DNA of 64,000 nucleotides from Antarcticimicrobium sediminis (GTDB taxonomy: Bacteria; Pseudomonadota; Alphaproteobacteria; Rhodobacterales; Rhodobacteraceae): NCBI RefSeq assembly GCF_004348975.1, contig NZ_SMFP01000009.1, positions 1 through 64,000 of the forward strand. Reading direction: 5' to 3'. Position numbers and translations under genes: made by a program. This document shows positions 35,386 to 48,256 of this stretch, in pieces. The notes under the pieces were generated by a model that was not told where the DNA came from, did not search any database, and saw nothing but the letters and a program-made list of their open reading frames with translations. The first letter of the stretch is position 1, and the number at the start of each line of letters is the position of its first letter.

Positions 35386-35790
35386 ATGCTTGAATATACC
35401 GTCACGGCCCGCCGCATCGACAGCCATGGTTCCGAGGCGCGCGCGAAAGAGGCGCGGATCGTGCTCGACACCGATATGGCGGGCCGTGTTGATGCCTTCA
35501 ACCCGGCTGAAATGCTGCTGGCGAGCCTTGCTGCCTGTATGCTGAAGGGGACGGAACGGGTAGTGCCGATGTTGGAGTTCGACCTGCGCGGGATGGAGAT
35601 CAGCCTGCATGGGGTGCGGCAGGATAGCCCGCCCAAGATGGTGCGGATCGACTATGAAATCGTGGTCGATACTGACGAGACCGACCAACGGCTTGACCTG
35701 CTGCACCGCAACCTGCGCAAGTATGGCACCATTTCCAACACGCTGGCCGAGGCGGTCGAACTGGTCGGGAGCATCCGGCGAAAGGGATGA
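35386..35790 (+). CDS. OsmC-family protein
   Basis: The 134-residue protein has the OsmC/Ohr fold signatures NPAEMLLASLAACMLKG (about 39-55) and a C-terminal LLHRNLRKYGTISNTLAEAVE. OsmC/Ohr reduce organic hydroperoxides with two cysteines. Only C51 is present at the first site, and the second position lacks cysteine, so peroxidase activity is doubtful. It is the last gene of the arsR operon and likely also serves thiol stress. Confidence 0.82.
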   Translation: MLEYTVTARRIDSHGSEARAKEARIVLDTDMAGRVDAFNPAEMLLASLAACMLKGTERVVPMLEFDLRGMEISLHGVRQDSPPKMVRIDYEIVVDTDETDQRLDLLHRNLRKYGTISNTLAEAVELVGSIRRKG

Positions 35791-35918
35791 AACCCGGGTG
35801 CATGGCCAAGGTCACGGCACTGCGGCTGTGCCCATAATCGGCTTCTGTGCTCAGTCATAGGCCCCGGATGAAGACGCAACCGGGGGTTACCCACTTTCGT
35901 CATGCGATGGCAAACGCG

Positions 35919-36899
35919 TCACCCCTCGGCGGGCAGATCCGGCACCTCCCCAGCGGCGTCAGGGTCGAGGATCCAGTTGCGAAATGCCTCCACCTCGTCA
36001 TGCTTCCGGTAGCCCTCCCGCGCCACGAGGAAATACGCCTGCCGGATCGGCAGGCGGTATTCAAAGGGCGAGACCAGATCCCCCCGGTCAAGGAAGGGCT
36101 GCGCAAAGCTTTCGTGGATCAGCGCGGTCCCGAACCCGGCCGAGATCGTCTGCAAGGCGATCAGCGAGGAATCCGCCTTCATCCAGATGGGCGGTGGACA
36201 CAGGTCGAGACCGAAATAATCCGCAAACCGGCTCCATTCGACCTCGGAGCCCAGAACGGGCACGATCCCGGCCCCAAGCAGATCCTGAAGCTGCGGGGTA
36301 TCGCCGAAGGCGCGCGCGTGGTCGGGATGGCAGACCACCATGGCGACCTCATGGCTCAGCTGCCAGATGTCGCGCTCGTCCCAGTGGCCGGTGCCATAGC
36401 GGATATCAAGATCGATCGTCTCGTCGTCCATCCGGTCGGACCAGACCGCCGTCGACAGCTCGATCTCGATATCGGGATGGCGATCGTGAAAGCCCTTGAG
36501 CCGGGGGGCGAGGATCAACGTCGCATAGCTGATCGAGGCGCGTACGCGTACCTTGCGTTTGCGTCGAACCGTGAAAAGCCCCTCGGTCGCCTCCTGCATC
36601 TCGCTGAAGGATTTGCGGATCGGCAGCGCATAAGCCTGCCCCATATCGGTCAGGGCGACGCCGCGCGGCAGGCGGTGAAACAGCTGCACCCCCAAGTGCT
36701 GCTCAAGCAGGCGGATCTGCTGACTGACGGCAGCCGGCGTCAGGTGCAACTCGCCCGCAGCGTCGGAAAAACTGCTGTGACGGGCCGCCGCTTCGAAGGC
36801 GCGCAACCATGTGACATGGGGAATTCGGATAGGGCACCTATGGAATTTCGCCGAACGCGGGCGGTGTCGCTTATGGCGGCAGTCTAATCCGGGCGCCAA
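35919..36899 (-). CDS. LysR-family regulator (GcvA type)
   Basis: The LysR helix-turn-helix starts at WLRAFEAAARHSSFSDAAGELHLTPAAVSQQIRLLEQ. The effector domain has the GcvA-like IDLDIRYGTGHW. The protein is up to 326 residues, but the start is uncertain. The only in-frame standard start is a TTG at 36899, giving about 28 extra residues before the usual LysR beginning (IPHVTWLRAF). It diverges from the GMC oxidoreductase gene over about 120 bases and probably regulates it. Confidence 0.8.
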   Translation of the reverse strand: MAPGLDCRHKRHRPRSAKFHRCPIRIPHVTWLRAFEAAARHSSFSDAAGELHLTPAAVSQQIRLLEQHLGVQLFHRLPRGVALTDMGQAYALPIRKSFSEMQEATEGLFTVRRKRKVRVRASISYATLILAPRLKGFHDRHPDIEIELSTAVWSDRMDDETIDLDIRYGTGHWDERDIWQLSHEVAMVVCHPDHARAFGDTPQLQDLLGAGIVPVLGSEVEWSRFADYFGLDLCPPPIWMKADSSLIALQTISAGFGTALIHESFAQPFLDRGDLVSPFEYRLPIRQAYFLVAREGYRKHDEVEAFRNWILDPDAAGEVPDLPAEG

Positions 36900-37016
36900 A
36901 GCGCATCAAGCATCGCAAGCCTCAAGGGAAACCGCCCCATTGCCGCAACAGCGGTTGTTTGAACGCGCGGGCGCTTTGCGGTGTCATCTGGCGGTCAAAA
37001 CGGGGCTTGCGACGGC

Positions 37017-38681
37017 ATGGATGAAACGATCTACGACTACATTATCGTCGGCGCAGGCTCTGCTGGCTGCGCCCTTGCCGAAGCGCTGACCCGAGACGGG
37101 CGCAACAGGGTCTTGCTGGTCGAGGCCGGCGGCTCTGACAAGCGGTTCTGGATCAAGGTGCCGATTGGCTATGGCGTGAACTTCGCCAATCCACGGGTGA
37201 ACTGGGGCTATCATGCCGAACCGGACGCGGCGCTGAACGGGCGCGCCGTCTATTGGCCGCGCGGAAAGGTCATCGGCGGTTCCAGTTCGATCAACGCCAT
37301 GGCCTATATCCGTGGCCTGCCGCAAGATTTCGACGGTTGGGACCGTCAAGGCGCTGATGGCTGGTCGTGGGAGGCCGTTCGCCCGGCGTTCGAGCGGATG
37401 GAGCGCCACCTTGAGCCCGACGCGACAGGTGTGCCGCGCCAACGTGGCGAGGGGCCGCTCTGCGTCAGCGACCTGCGCGCGCAGATGAACCCGTTTTCCA
37501 AACGCTTCCTCGCGGCGGCCGCTGAATGCGGCTGGGCGCAGTGCGAAGATCTCAGCGCAACCACAGCCGAAGGGGTCGGATATTATCGCAGCACCGTGCG
37601 GCGCGGCCTGCGCTTTTCTGCGGCGGACGCCTTCCTCGCCCCGGCGCGACGCCGGTCGAACTTGCGGGTCATGTCGCAGGCCACGGTCCTGCGCCTCACC
37701 TTTGACGGGCGCCGCGCCACCGGCATCATAGTGCGCCACCGGGGCAAAACCGCCGCGCTGCGCGCCGGGCGTGAAGTGATCCTGAGCGCGGGCGCGGTCA
37801 ATTCGCCGAAACTGCTGCAGCTCTCGGGGATCGGCCCGGCGGCGCTTTTGCGCGATCACGGGATCGAGGTGTGTCATGCGCTGGGTCAGGTTGGCAAGGG
37901 CTTGCAGGATCATCTGGCAATATCGCATCTCTTTCGCGCGACCGAGCCCACGTTGAACAATGTGCTGGGGCGCAGGATGCCCCGGCTCTGGGCCGGGCTG
38001 CGCTATGTCCTGACGCGGCGCGGGCCGCTCAGCGTGCCGGTGAATCAGGTCGGCGGCTTCGTCAGGTCAAGCCCGGATCGAGCGACGCCCGATCTGCAGA
38101 TTTATTGCAATCCTGTCTCTTACGGGATGTCGCCCTCGGGCCAGCCGGTGCTGGATCGCGATCCCGGCTTTCTTCTCAGCGCGCAGCTTTGTCGCCCCGA
38201 CAGCCGGGGCGAAATCGCCATCCGCTCGAACGATCCCGATGCCGCGCCGATCATCCACGCCAATTCGCTGGCCACCGAACACGACCGCGCCGGAGCCCGC
38301 CGGGCGCTGGAGATCCTCAATCGCCTTGCCGCTGCGCCGTCGTTGGCCAGCGTTACCTGCGAACGGCTGCTGCCCGCGACGGGGCAAACCGACCCCGAAG
38401 AGCTGATGCAGGATTTTCGCGACCGTGCCTCCACCGTGTTTCACCCGACATCGACCTGCCGGATGGGGCGCGGGCCGACGGACTCCGTGCTCGATTCCCG
38501 GCTGCGGGTTCACGGGGTCGCCGGGCTTAGGGTCGTCGACGCTTCGGCCTTCCCGTCGCTGACCTCTGGCAACACCAATGCGCCGACCATGATGCTGGCG
38601 ATGCGGGCGGCAGAGATGATCCTTGAGGATGGCGCGACGGGTCATACCGAAAGGGCGCATGCGCGCCTCGCGCCGGGTTAA
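37017..38681 (+). CDS. GMC-family FAD oxidoreductase (choline dehydrogenase-like)
   Basis: The 554-residue flavoprotein has the dinucleotide motif DYIIVGAGSAGCALA, GMC signature 1 (PRGKVIGGSSSINAMAYIRG), signature 2 (SAGAVNSPKLLQLSGIG) and the catalytic C-terminal FHPTSTCRMG and ASAFPSLTSGNTNAPTMMLA. It oxidises an alcohol, as BetA and AlkJ relatives do. The adjacent betaine/carnitine genes make choline a candidate, but it lacks the usual betB neighbour. It overlaps the convergent dehydrogenase gene by 4 bases. Confidence 0.85.
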   Translation: MDETIYDYIIVGAGSAGCALAEALTRDGRNRVLLVEAGGSDKRFWIKVPIGYGVNFANPRVNWGYHAEPDAALNGRAVYWPRGKVIGGSSSINAMAYIRGLPQDFDGWDRQGADGWSWEAVRPAFERMERHLEPDATGVPRQRGEGPLCVSDLRAQMNPFSKRFLAAAAECGWAQCEDLSATTAEGVGYYRSTVRRGLRFSAADAFLAPARRRSNLRVMSQATVLRLTFDGRRATGIIVRHRGKTAALRAGREVILSAGAVNSPKLLQLSGIGPAALLRDHGIEVCHALGQVGKGLQDHLAISHLFRATEPTLNNVLGRRMPRLWAGLRYVLTRRGPLSVPVNQVGGFVRSSPDRATPDLQIYCNPVSYGMSPSGQPVLDRDPGFLLSAQLCRPDSRGEIAIRSNDPDAAPIIHANSLATEHDRAGARRALEILNRLAAAPSLASVTCERLLPATGQTDPEELMQDFRDRASTVFHPTSTCRMGRGPTDSVLDSRLRVHGVAGLRVVDASAFPSLTSGNTNAPTMMLAMRAAEMILEDGATGHTERAHARLAPG

Positions 38682-39643
38682 CCCGCTGTCGGGCGAATGG
38701 CTCCGGTCGGAACGACTTCATAGCCCAGCTCCTCGGGCTCGTCGTCCACCATTTCGGGCGGAAAGCCGGGGGCGCGGATGTCGAGGCCGGTGGCGTCTTC
38801 AAGGCGGCGGATGATGTTGGGCGACAACTCGCGCGGGCCATAGCGGTCCTGACCATCTCGGAAGATCTCGTTCAGCAGTGGGGAAATTTCGAGCGGAACA
38901 CCGGTGCGATCAGCGATCGACTGGAACAACCCGATGTCCTTGGCGACAAGGTCCATGGTGAAGGAGATGTCGCGCGATCCGTTGAGGATGACCTGACTTT
39001 CGGTTTCGTGCACAAAAGACGTGCCTGAGGAAATCTTGATCGCCTCGTAAGCGGTGTTGAGGTCCATCCCCGCCGCCTTGGCGGTGACAAGCGCCTCGCA
39101 GACCGACACGAGGTTCGCGGTGGCGAGATAGTTGGTGATCACCTTCAGGATCGACGCGGACCCGACCGGACCGGTATGCAGGACCCGGCGCCCGAGCGTC
39201 TTGAGCAATGGCACGACACGTTCAAAGGTCTCGCGGTCGCAGCCTGCAAAGATCGAGATATTGCCGGTGTCCGCCCGGTGACACCCACCCGAGACCGGGC
39301 AGTCAACGGCGGTGCCGCCACGCGCGTCGACCAGCGCGGCCAAACGGCGGATTTCGGCATCGTCGGTGGTGGACATCTCAAGCCAGATTTTGCCGGGGCC
39401 GACTTCCGGCAGCATTTCGTCCATCACGGCGGCAGAGGCCGCAGGCGAGGGCAGGCAGGTGATGACCACGTCACAGTCGCGCATCATCGCCTTCGCGTCA
39501 GCCGCCCGCGTCGCGCCCCGCGCCACGAAGTCTGCCACCAGCTCTGGCTTGCGGTCAAATACCGTCACATCGAGTCCGTTGCGCAACAGGCTTCCCCCCA
39601 GCTTGCCGCCCACGTTTCCAAGGCCGATGAATCCGACTTTCAT
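38678..39643 (-). CDS. 3-hydroxyisobutyrate dehydrogenase-family NAD(P) oxidoreductase
   Basis: The 321-residue protein starts with KVGFIGLGNVGGKLGGSLL (cofactor binding). It has the family motif DCPVSGGCHRADTGNISIFAGC (substrate loop) and the catalytic lysine region GSASILKVITNYLATANL. It resembles tartronate-semialdehyde reductase and 3-hydroxyisobutyrate dehydrogenase, but the longer C-terminus (ELSPNIIRRLEDATGLDIRAPGFPPEM) is unusual, so the substrate is unknown. GGAG eight bases before ATG 39643 supports the start. Confidence 0.82.
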   Translation of the reverse strand: MKVGFIGLGNVGGKLGGSLLRNGLDVTVFDRKPELVADFVARGATRAADAKAMMRDCDVVITCLPSPAASAAVMDEMLPEVGPGKIWLEMSTTDDAEIRRLAALVDARGGTAVDCPVSGGCHRADTGNISIFAGCDRETFERVVPLLKTLGRRVLHTGPVGSASILKVITNYLATANLVSVCEALVTAKAAGMDLNTAYEAIKISSGTSFVHETESQVILNGSRDISFTMDLVAKDIGLFQSIADRTGVPLEISPLLNEIFRDGQDRYGPRELSPNIIRRLEDATGLDIRAPGFPPEMVDDEPEELGYEVVPTGAIRPTAG

Positions 39644-39902
39644 AACTTTCGCTCCAATGCGTCGTTTGCTTTGCTTGATGGTGGCAAAAAGCGCGGGCGC
39701 TGAGAAACGATGCGATTGCGCGCTCAGGGCCAACTGCGATTGAAGCAGAGCTTTTGCAGGGGGTGCTGAACCAAGGCCTCCGGTTCGGGGGCGACGCTCT
39801 GCATCCTCAAGGCGTCACGCCTCCATCATTTGATGTGTGCATCAGCGCCAAGCCAAGCTAACACGTGCGCAGAGACTCGAAACGGAACGGGTGACGCTCG
39901 AT

Positions 39903-40454
39903 ATGCAAGTGATAGCGCAAAAAGACTATGAGACCATGCCGTGGAAGAACGGGCAGGGTACAACGCGGGAAGTGCATTGCGTTCGCACCGGCGACAAGCT
40001 GGTCTGGCGCCTGAGTCTTGCGGCCGTGAAGGTCGACGGCCCGTTTTCAAAGTTCGAAGGTCTGGAGCGTATTCTGACGGTCATCAAAGGTCAGGGCCTG
40101 CGACTGGTCAGTCCGGAGGCCGAGATCGCTGCCCTGCCATTTCAGCCGGTTCGTTTTTCCGGTGAGACCGAGATCATGGGATATTGTCTGGATGGCCCGA
40201 TCGAGGATTTCAACCTGATTTACGATCCCGACCGGATCGTGGCTGAAATGCGGGTCGTATCGGGTCTGTCCTCTGCTGACCTGAGCTGTGCGACTGATAC
40301 AACCTATGCCGTTCACCTGCTGGAGGGGACGCTGTCCTTGGGGCCGGACGCCATGGCGACGGCTGGCGATACATGTCTATTGCGAGATGGGGCGCCGGAT
40401 GTTTCAGCTAGCAATGACCTGCGGTGCATCCTTGTGTCTTTGACACAGCGCTGA
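39903..40454 (+). CDS. HutD/Ves-family cupin protein
   Basis: The 183-residue double-stranded beta-helix protein has the HutD hallmark PWKNGQGTTREV (about 13-24) and later FSGETEIMGYCLDGPIEDFNLIYD. HutD may act as a governor of histidine degradation, but no hut genes are nearby, so the role here is open. ATG 39903 was chosen for the family-typical N-terminus; an upstream in-frame extension to 39837 is possible. Confidence 0.8.
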   Translation: MQVIAQKDYETMPWKNGQGTTREVHCVRTGDKLVWRLSLAAVKVDGPFSKFEGLERILTVIKGQGLRLVSPEAEIAALPFQPVRFSGETEIMGYCLDGPIEDFNLIYDPDRIVAEMRVVSGLSSADLSCATDTTYAVHLLEGTLSLGPDAMATAGDTCLLRDGAPDVSASNDLRCILVSLTQR

Positions 40455-40574
40455 TCGCTCCGGCGCGATCCGATTTGGGGCCACAGGCTGACCTTGCCGG
40501 CCAATAATGCCGACCAATAATGCCGGTCAGAAACGGACGGGGGTGTAAAAATATCTGGCGAGCAAAGCTCCATA

Positions 40575-40604
40575 TTGACACTCGACCGCCCTGTGCCCCA
40601 ATAT
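40575..40604 (+). promoter_or_regulatory. Promoter of the nrdHIEF operon
   Basis: A consensus -35 TTGACA (40575-40580) is followed after 18 bases by CAATAT (40599-40604). Transcription would begin just before the riboswitch aptamer. Confidence 0.6.
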
Positions 40605-40607
40605 GTA

Positions 40608-40778
40608 GTTGCTTTGGGTCTTGCGGCGTGAGTCGCAGGCTAAGAGGGAAACCGGTGTGATACCGGCGCTGCCCCCGCAACTGTAAGCGGCAAATGATGG
40701 CCCGAAACCCACTGGTGCAGATGCGCCGGGAAGGCGGGCCAGAATGATCGAGCCGTAAGCCAGGAGACCTGCCCAAGC
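40608..40778 (+). promoter_or_regulatory. Cobalamin riboswitch controlling nrdHIEF
   Basis: The aptamer hallmarks appear in order: GAGGGAAACCGGTG near 40644, a CCGGCGCTGCCCCCGCAACTG core near 40664-40683, and the B12 box GCCGTAAGCCAGGAGACCTGCC near 40752-40773. The leader continues about 115 bases to nrdH and contains a CGGAC/GTCCG hairpin that could be the expression platform. Adenosylcobalamin should repress the B12-independent reductase. Confidence 0.92.
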
Positions 40779-40893
40779 ACGATGCGACAACCGCGGACGG
40801 AGGGTCCGGGGGCGTGTTTACGGTCAAGTCCCTGTCTGGGTCAAAACCGGCGCGTCCCTGTTTCCTTGCTGCACACAAAACGAGGAAAAGAGC

Positions 40894-41115
40894 ATGGCTA
40901 TCACCGTCTATTCGAAACCCGCTTGCGTCCAATGCACCGCGACCACGCGCGCGTTGGACATGCGCGGGTTGGAGTATCGCGTCATTGACCTGACGCAGGA
41001 CGCGACCGCCATGCAGGAAGTCACCGAGATGGGGTATCGCCAAGCCCCTGTGGTCGTGGCGGGCGATGCGCATTGGGCGGGCTTTCGTCCCGACATGATC
41101 AGCCAACTTGGCTGA
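40894..41115 (+). CDS. nrdH: NrdH-redoxin
   Basis: The 73-residue glutaredoxin-like protein has active site KPACVQCTATTR (C11, C14) and the C-terminal WAGFRPDMI, the NrdH signature for thioredoxin-reductase-dependent reduction. It donates electrons to class Ib ribonucleotide reductase NrdEF. It is first in the operon after the cobalamin riboswitch, with GAGGA upstream of the ATG. Confidence 0.93.
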   Translation: MAITVYSKPACVQCTATTRALDMRGLEYRVIDLTQDATAMQEVTEMGYRQAPVVVAGDAHWAGFRPDMISQLG

Positions 41116-41120
41116 CGAAA

Positions 41121-41518
41121 ATGGCCGGGCTGGTCTTTTATTCCTCGGCTTCGGGCAATACCGCGCGTCTGGTCGCTGCGCTTGGGCTACCGGCAAAGCG
41201 CATTCCGATCCGACCGGACGATGTGATGCCCGCGCCCCTTCGCCCCTTTGTGTTGATTTGCCCCACCTATGCCGACGGTGAAGGGCGCGGGGCGGTGCCG
41301 AAACAGGTGATCCGGTTTCTCAACGATCCAGCGCGCCGCGCCTTGTTGCGCGGTGTCATTGCCGCTGGAAACCGCAATTTCGGCGTGACCTTTGCGCGGT
41401 CTGGCGATGTGATTGCCACCAAATGCAACGTGCCTGTGCTTTACCGCTTTGAACTGGCCGGAACTGAAACTGACGTTGCCCGCATGCGCGCCGGGCTTGA
41501 TGAATTTTGGAGGGCAGA

Positions 41519-41537
<19 letters not shown>
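41121..41537 (+). CDS. nrdI: NrdI flavodoxin-like maturase
   Basis: The 138-residue FMN protein starts with [15 protein letters not shown] (phosphate loop). [21 protein letters not shown] and AAGNRNFG match the NrdI family. It supplies the oxidant that forms the dimanganese-tyrosyl cofactor of NrdF. It begins 5 bases after nrdH and overlaps nrdE by 19 bases. Confidence 0.92.
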
Positions 41538-44639
<3,102 letters not shown>

Positions 44640-44689
44640 CTGCGCCCTTGGCCTTGTCCTCGTACATATCTCCCGGTGCGGTTGGCCGA

Positions 44690-45838
<1,149 letters not shown>

Positions 45839-46042
45839 CTCATGTCTCCCTTCATCTGTCGCTCATGGCTCTCTGTGCCAGAGCAGCCAGCCCGCCCATC
45901 AGAGCGCAGAGCTGGCCTTGCCGCAAGCGATCTGACACTTAAAGAACACAGTCTAAGCCTTGGAAATCAAAATGCCTTCCTATGATGAAACCGGTTTGTT
46001 AGTCTTTGGGCAATTAAAAAACTAAGGCAGGCATATAGGCAG

Positions 46043-47107
46043 ATGAAGACGGGCTTTCGCGGCACGTTTGTCATTTCCTGGTCGCAGACAGAGATTGACG
46101 GGCTTGAAGATGCGCCCGTGGGGGCGCTCGATGTGGGTGCGGCGTGGTCGTGGCGCGGGGATACCGTGCGCGTGGACGGGCCAAATGGGCTGTTGCGACT
46201 GGACGGGGCGGACGGAGAAGCCGAGATCCGAAAACGTGCGGCGCGCACAGTGCGGCGCTTGGTCGGTGCTGTTGTGCGCAACATCACCGATCTGTCGGCT
46301 GTGGAGGTCGACGACCCGCTGATGGAGCGGTATTTCGTCGTGACCGATGGGGCCCGCAGCTATACGATCACCGTGATTGAATCGGGGCCGGGGCGGCCGC
46401 CGTTATTGATGTTCCTCGACATGATGCCGCCGCGCCACACCGATCTCTGGGTGGTGCGCCATACTTTGTCCGGGCAGATGCCGCGCCCGGTGGTTGATAC
46501 CCGTGGCGGGGTGATCTGTTTCACGCCGGGCACCCGGTTGGAAACGCCCAAGGGGCTGCGCCGGGTCGAGGATCTGCGCGAGGGCGAACATGTGCTGACC
46601 CGCGACAACGGCGCACAGCCGGTGATGTGGGTCGGAAGCCGGCGGATCAGCGGCGCGCGGTTGCAGGTGATGCCGCATCTCCGCCCGGTACGGTTGCGGC
46701 CCGGAGCGCTGGGGATCGAGCGCCCGGATCAGGAACTGCTGGTGTCGCCCGATCATCGGATGCTGGTGCGGGGCAGGGCGGCACATGCGCTGTTCAATAC
46801 CGACGAGGTGCTGGTCGCCGCCCGCGATCTGGTCAACGGCACCACGGTGATCGAGGATCACGCCGTGCGCGAGGTGACCTATGTGCACCTCCTGTTGCCC
46901 ACGCACGAGATCCTTGTGGCCAATGGGGTGGAAACCGAAAGCTTTCATCCCGCCAATGCCGATTTGGGCACCTTGGGCCCACAGGACCGGGCGCGCCTGT
47001 TGGGGCATCAGCCGGGGCTGGAGGACGATCCGCATCGTTATGGACCCTTTGCACGGCGCAATCTCAGCCAGTCAGAAGCCGCGATCCTGATGCATGAGGC
47101 GGCATAA
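46043..47107 (+). CDS. Hint (Hedgehog/intein)-domain protein of the roseobacter type
   Basis: Residues about 155-300 of 354 form a Hint domain: GVICFTPGTRLETPKGLRRVEDLREGEHVLTRDNG at its N-edge, QELLVSPDHRMLV in the middle, and VTYVHLLLPTHEILVANGVETES at the C-edge. The cysteine before FTPGT is where inteins and hedgehog proteins cleave. The block-B histidine is replaced in part by the PDHRM histidine. The N-terminal 150 residues have no known fold. Copies of this domain are numerous in roseobacters, often in RTX-type proteins; activity is unproven. This copy has no signal peptide. Confidence 0.75.
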   Translation: MKTGFRGTFVISWSQTEIDGLEDAPVGALDVGAAWSWRGDTVRVDGPNGLLRLDGADGEAEIRKRAARTVRRLVGAVVRNITDLSAVEVDDPLMERYFVVTDGARSYTITVIESGPGRPPLLMFLDMMPPRHTDLWVVRHTLSGQMPRPVVDTRGGVICFTPGTRLETPKGLRRVEDLREGEHVLTRDNGAQPVMWVGSRRISGARLQVMPHLRPVRLRPGALGIERPDQELLVSPDHRMLVRGRAAHALFNTDEVLVAARDLVNGTTVIEDHAVREVTYVHLLLPTHEILVANGVETESFHPANADLGTLGPQDRARLLGHQPGLEDDPHRYGPFARRNLSQSEAAILMHEAA

Positions 47108-47207
47108 GGTCATCGGGTGTTTCGGGCCAAGCCGTGTCCAGAACCCGGCGCAGGCTCTTCTTTGGCCTCGTTTGGCACCGGATCGCCAAGGGACCGGCTC
47201 CTGCCCA

Positions 47208-47235
47208 TTGACTCCCCCCGCACCCCCGCTATAAG
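47208..47235 (+). promoter_or_regulatory. Housekeeping promoter of rpsD
   Basis: TTGACT (47208-47213) and TATAAG (47230-47235) are 16 bases apart, close to sigma-70 consensus. The resulting leader is about 110 bases. Confidence 0.65.
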
Positions 47236-47353
47236 CGCGGCTTCATTGGTGTTGGTGGCCCCCGCAAGGGGACGCCTGTCATGGGGGAAGCCCCAAAAGG
47301 ACAACGCCCTTCATAGTGGCCCTTGGGCCTCGTCCAAAGAAGGAGATCAGACG

Positions 47354-47974
47354 GTGACCAAACGCACCTCTGCCAAGTACAAAATTGACCGCCGGATGGG
47401 TGAAAACATCTGGGGTCGTCCGAAATCCCCGGTCAATCGCCGCGAATATGGCCCGGGCCAACACGGCCAGCGCCGCAAGGGCAAACTGTCCGATTTCGGC
47501 ATCCAGCTGCGCGCCAAGCAAAAGCTGAAGGGCTATTACGGCGATCTGACCGAAAAGCAGTTCCGCCGCATCTTTGCCGAGGCCGAGCGGGTCAAAGGCG
47601 ATACCGGTGAGAACCTTATTGGCCTGCTGGAGCGTCGCCTCGACGCTGTCGTGTACCGCGCCAAATTCGTGCCCACCGTCTTTGCCGCACGTCAGTTCGT
47701 GAACCACGGCCATGTGCTGGTGAACGGCAACCGCGTGAACATCCCCTCTTACCGTGTGAAAGAGGGCGACGTGATCGAGGTTCGTGAGAAGTCCCGCCAG
47801 ATGGCCGTTCTGCTTGAGGCCACCCAACTGCCCGAGCGCGACGTGCCCGATTATGTCGAGGCCGACCACTCGAAGATGAAAGCGACCTTCGTGCGCACCC
47901 CGGGTCTGAGCGATGTTCCCTACCCGGTCCAGATGGAACCCCATTTGGTCATCGAATTTTACGCGCAGAACTGA
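47354..47974 (+). CDS. rpsD: 30S ribosomal protein S4
   Basis: The 206-residue protein has an N-terminal domain ([19 protein letters not shown], with the zinc cysteines of some S4 proteins absent) and the S4 RNA-binding domain [15 protein letters not shown] and [21 protein letters not shown]. It starts the assembly of the 30S body by binding 16S rRNA. The start is GTG 47354, preceded by AAGGAGA; upstream in-frame sequence lies in the leader. It is monocistronic, with its own promoter and terminator, as usual in Rhodobacterales. Confidence 0.95.
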   Translation: MTKRTSAKYKIDRRMGENIWGRPKSPVNRREYGPGQHGQRRKGKLSDFGIQLRAKQKLKGYYGDLTEKQFRRIFAEAERVKGDTGENLIGLLERRLDAVVYRAKFVPTVFAARQFVNHGHVLVNGNRVNIPSYRVKEGDVIEVREKSRQMAVLLEATQLPERDVPDYVEADHSKMKATFVRTPGLSDVPYPVQMEPHLVIEFYAQN

Positions 47975-48025
47975 TCCGGACGGCCCGGTTCTCCGGGCCT
48001 CGGACGTCTGCAAGACAGATATTGG

Positions 48026-48055
48026 AAAGCCGCCCTGTCGGGGCGGCTTTTCTGC
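48026..48055 (+). terminator. Strong intrinsic terminator of rpsD
   Basis: AAAGCCGCCC / GGGCGGCTTT form a perfect 10-bp stem with a 5-base loop, followed by TTTTC. It ends about 75 bases after the rpsD stop. Confidence 0.9.
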
Positions 48056-48256
48056 ATTTTGGGCTGGCTCACATCTGTTGCAGTGATGTGCCTGTGCGCC
48101 AAGAGCTTCCCGGTCTGGGATGTGCGCGCCATGTTCGGACGCTCCCCCCTTCGGCTACTGCGCGCTTGCGCTTGCCCGGGGGGGCTGCGGTGGGGCCTAA
48201 ATCGCTTTCCTCTGATCGGTGGGGGCGATAGAACAGGCCCGATAAGGAGCCCCGAG

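Noticed and set aside
37017-38681. Assignment of the GMC enzyme as BetA choline dehydrogenase
   Set aside because: GMC signatures are generic; there is no betB or betC neighbour and the substrate-site residues are not diagnostic, so the entry stays at family level.
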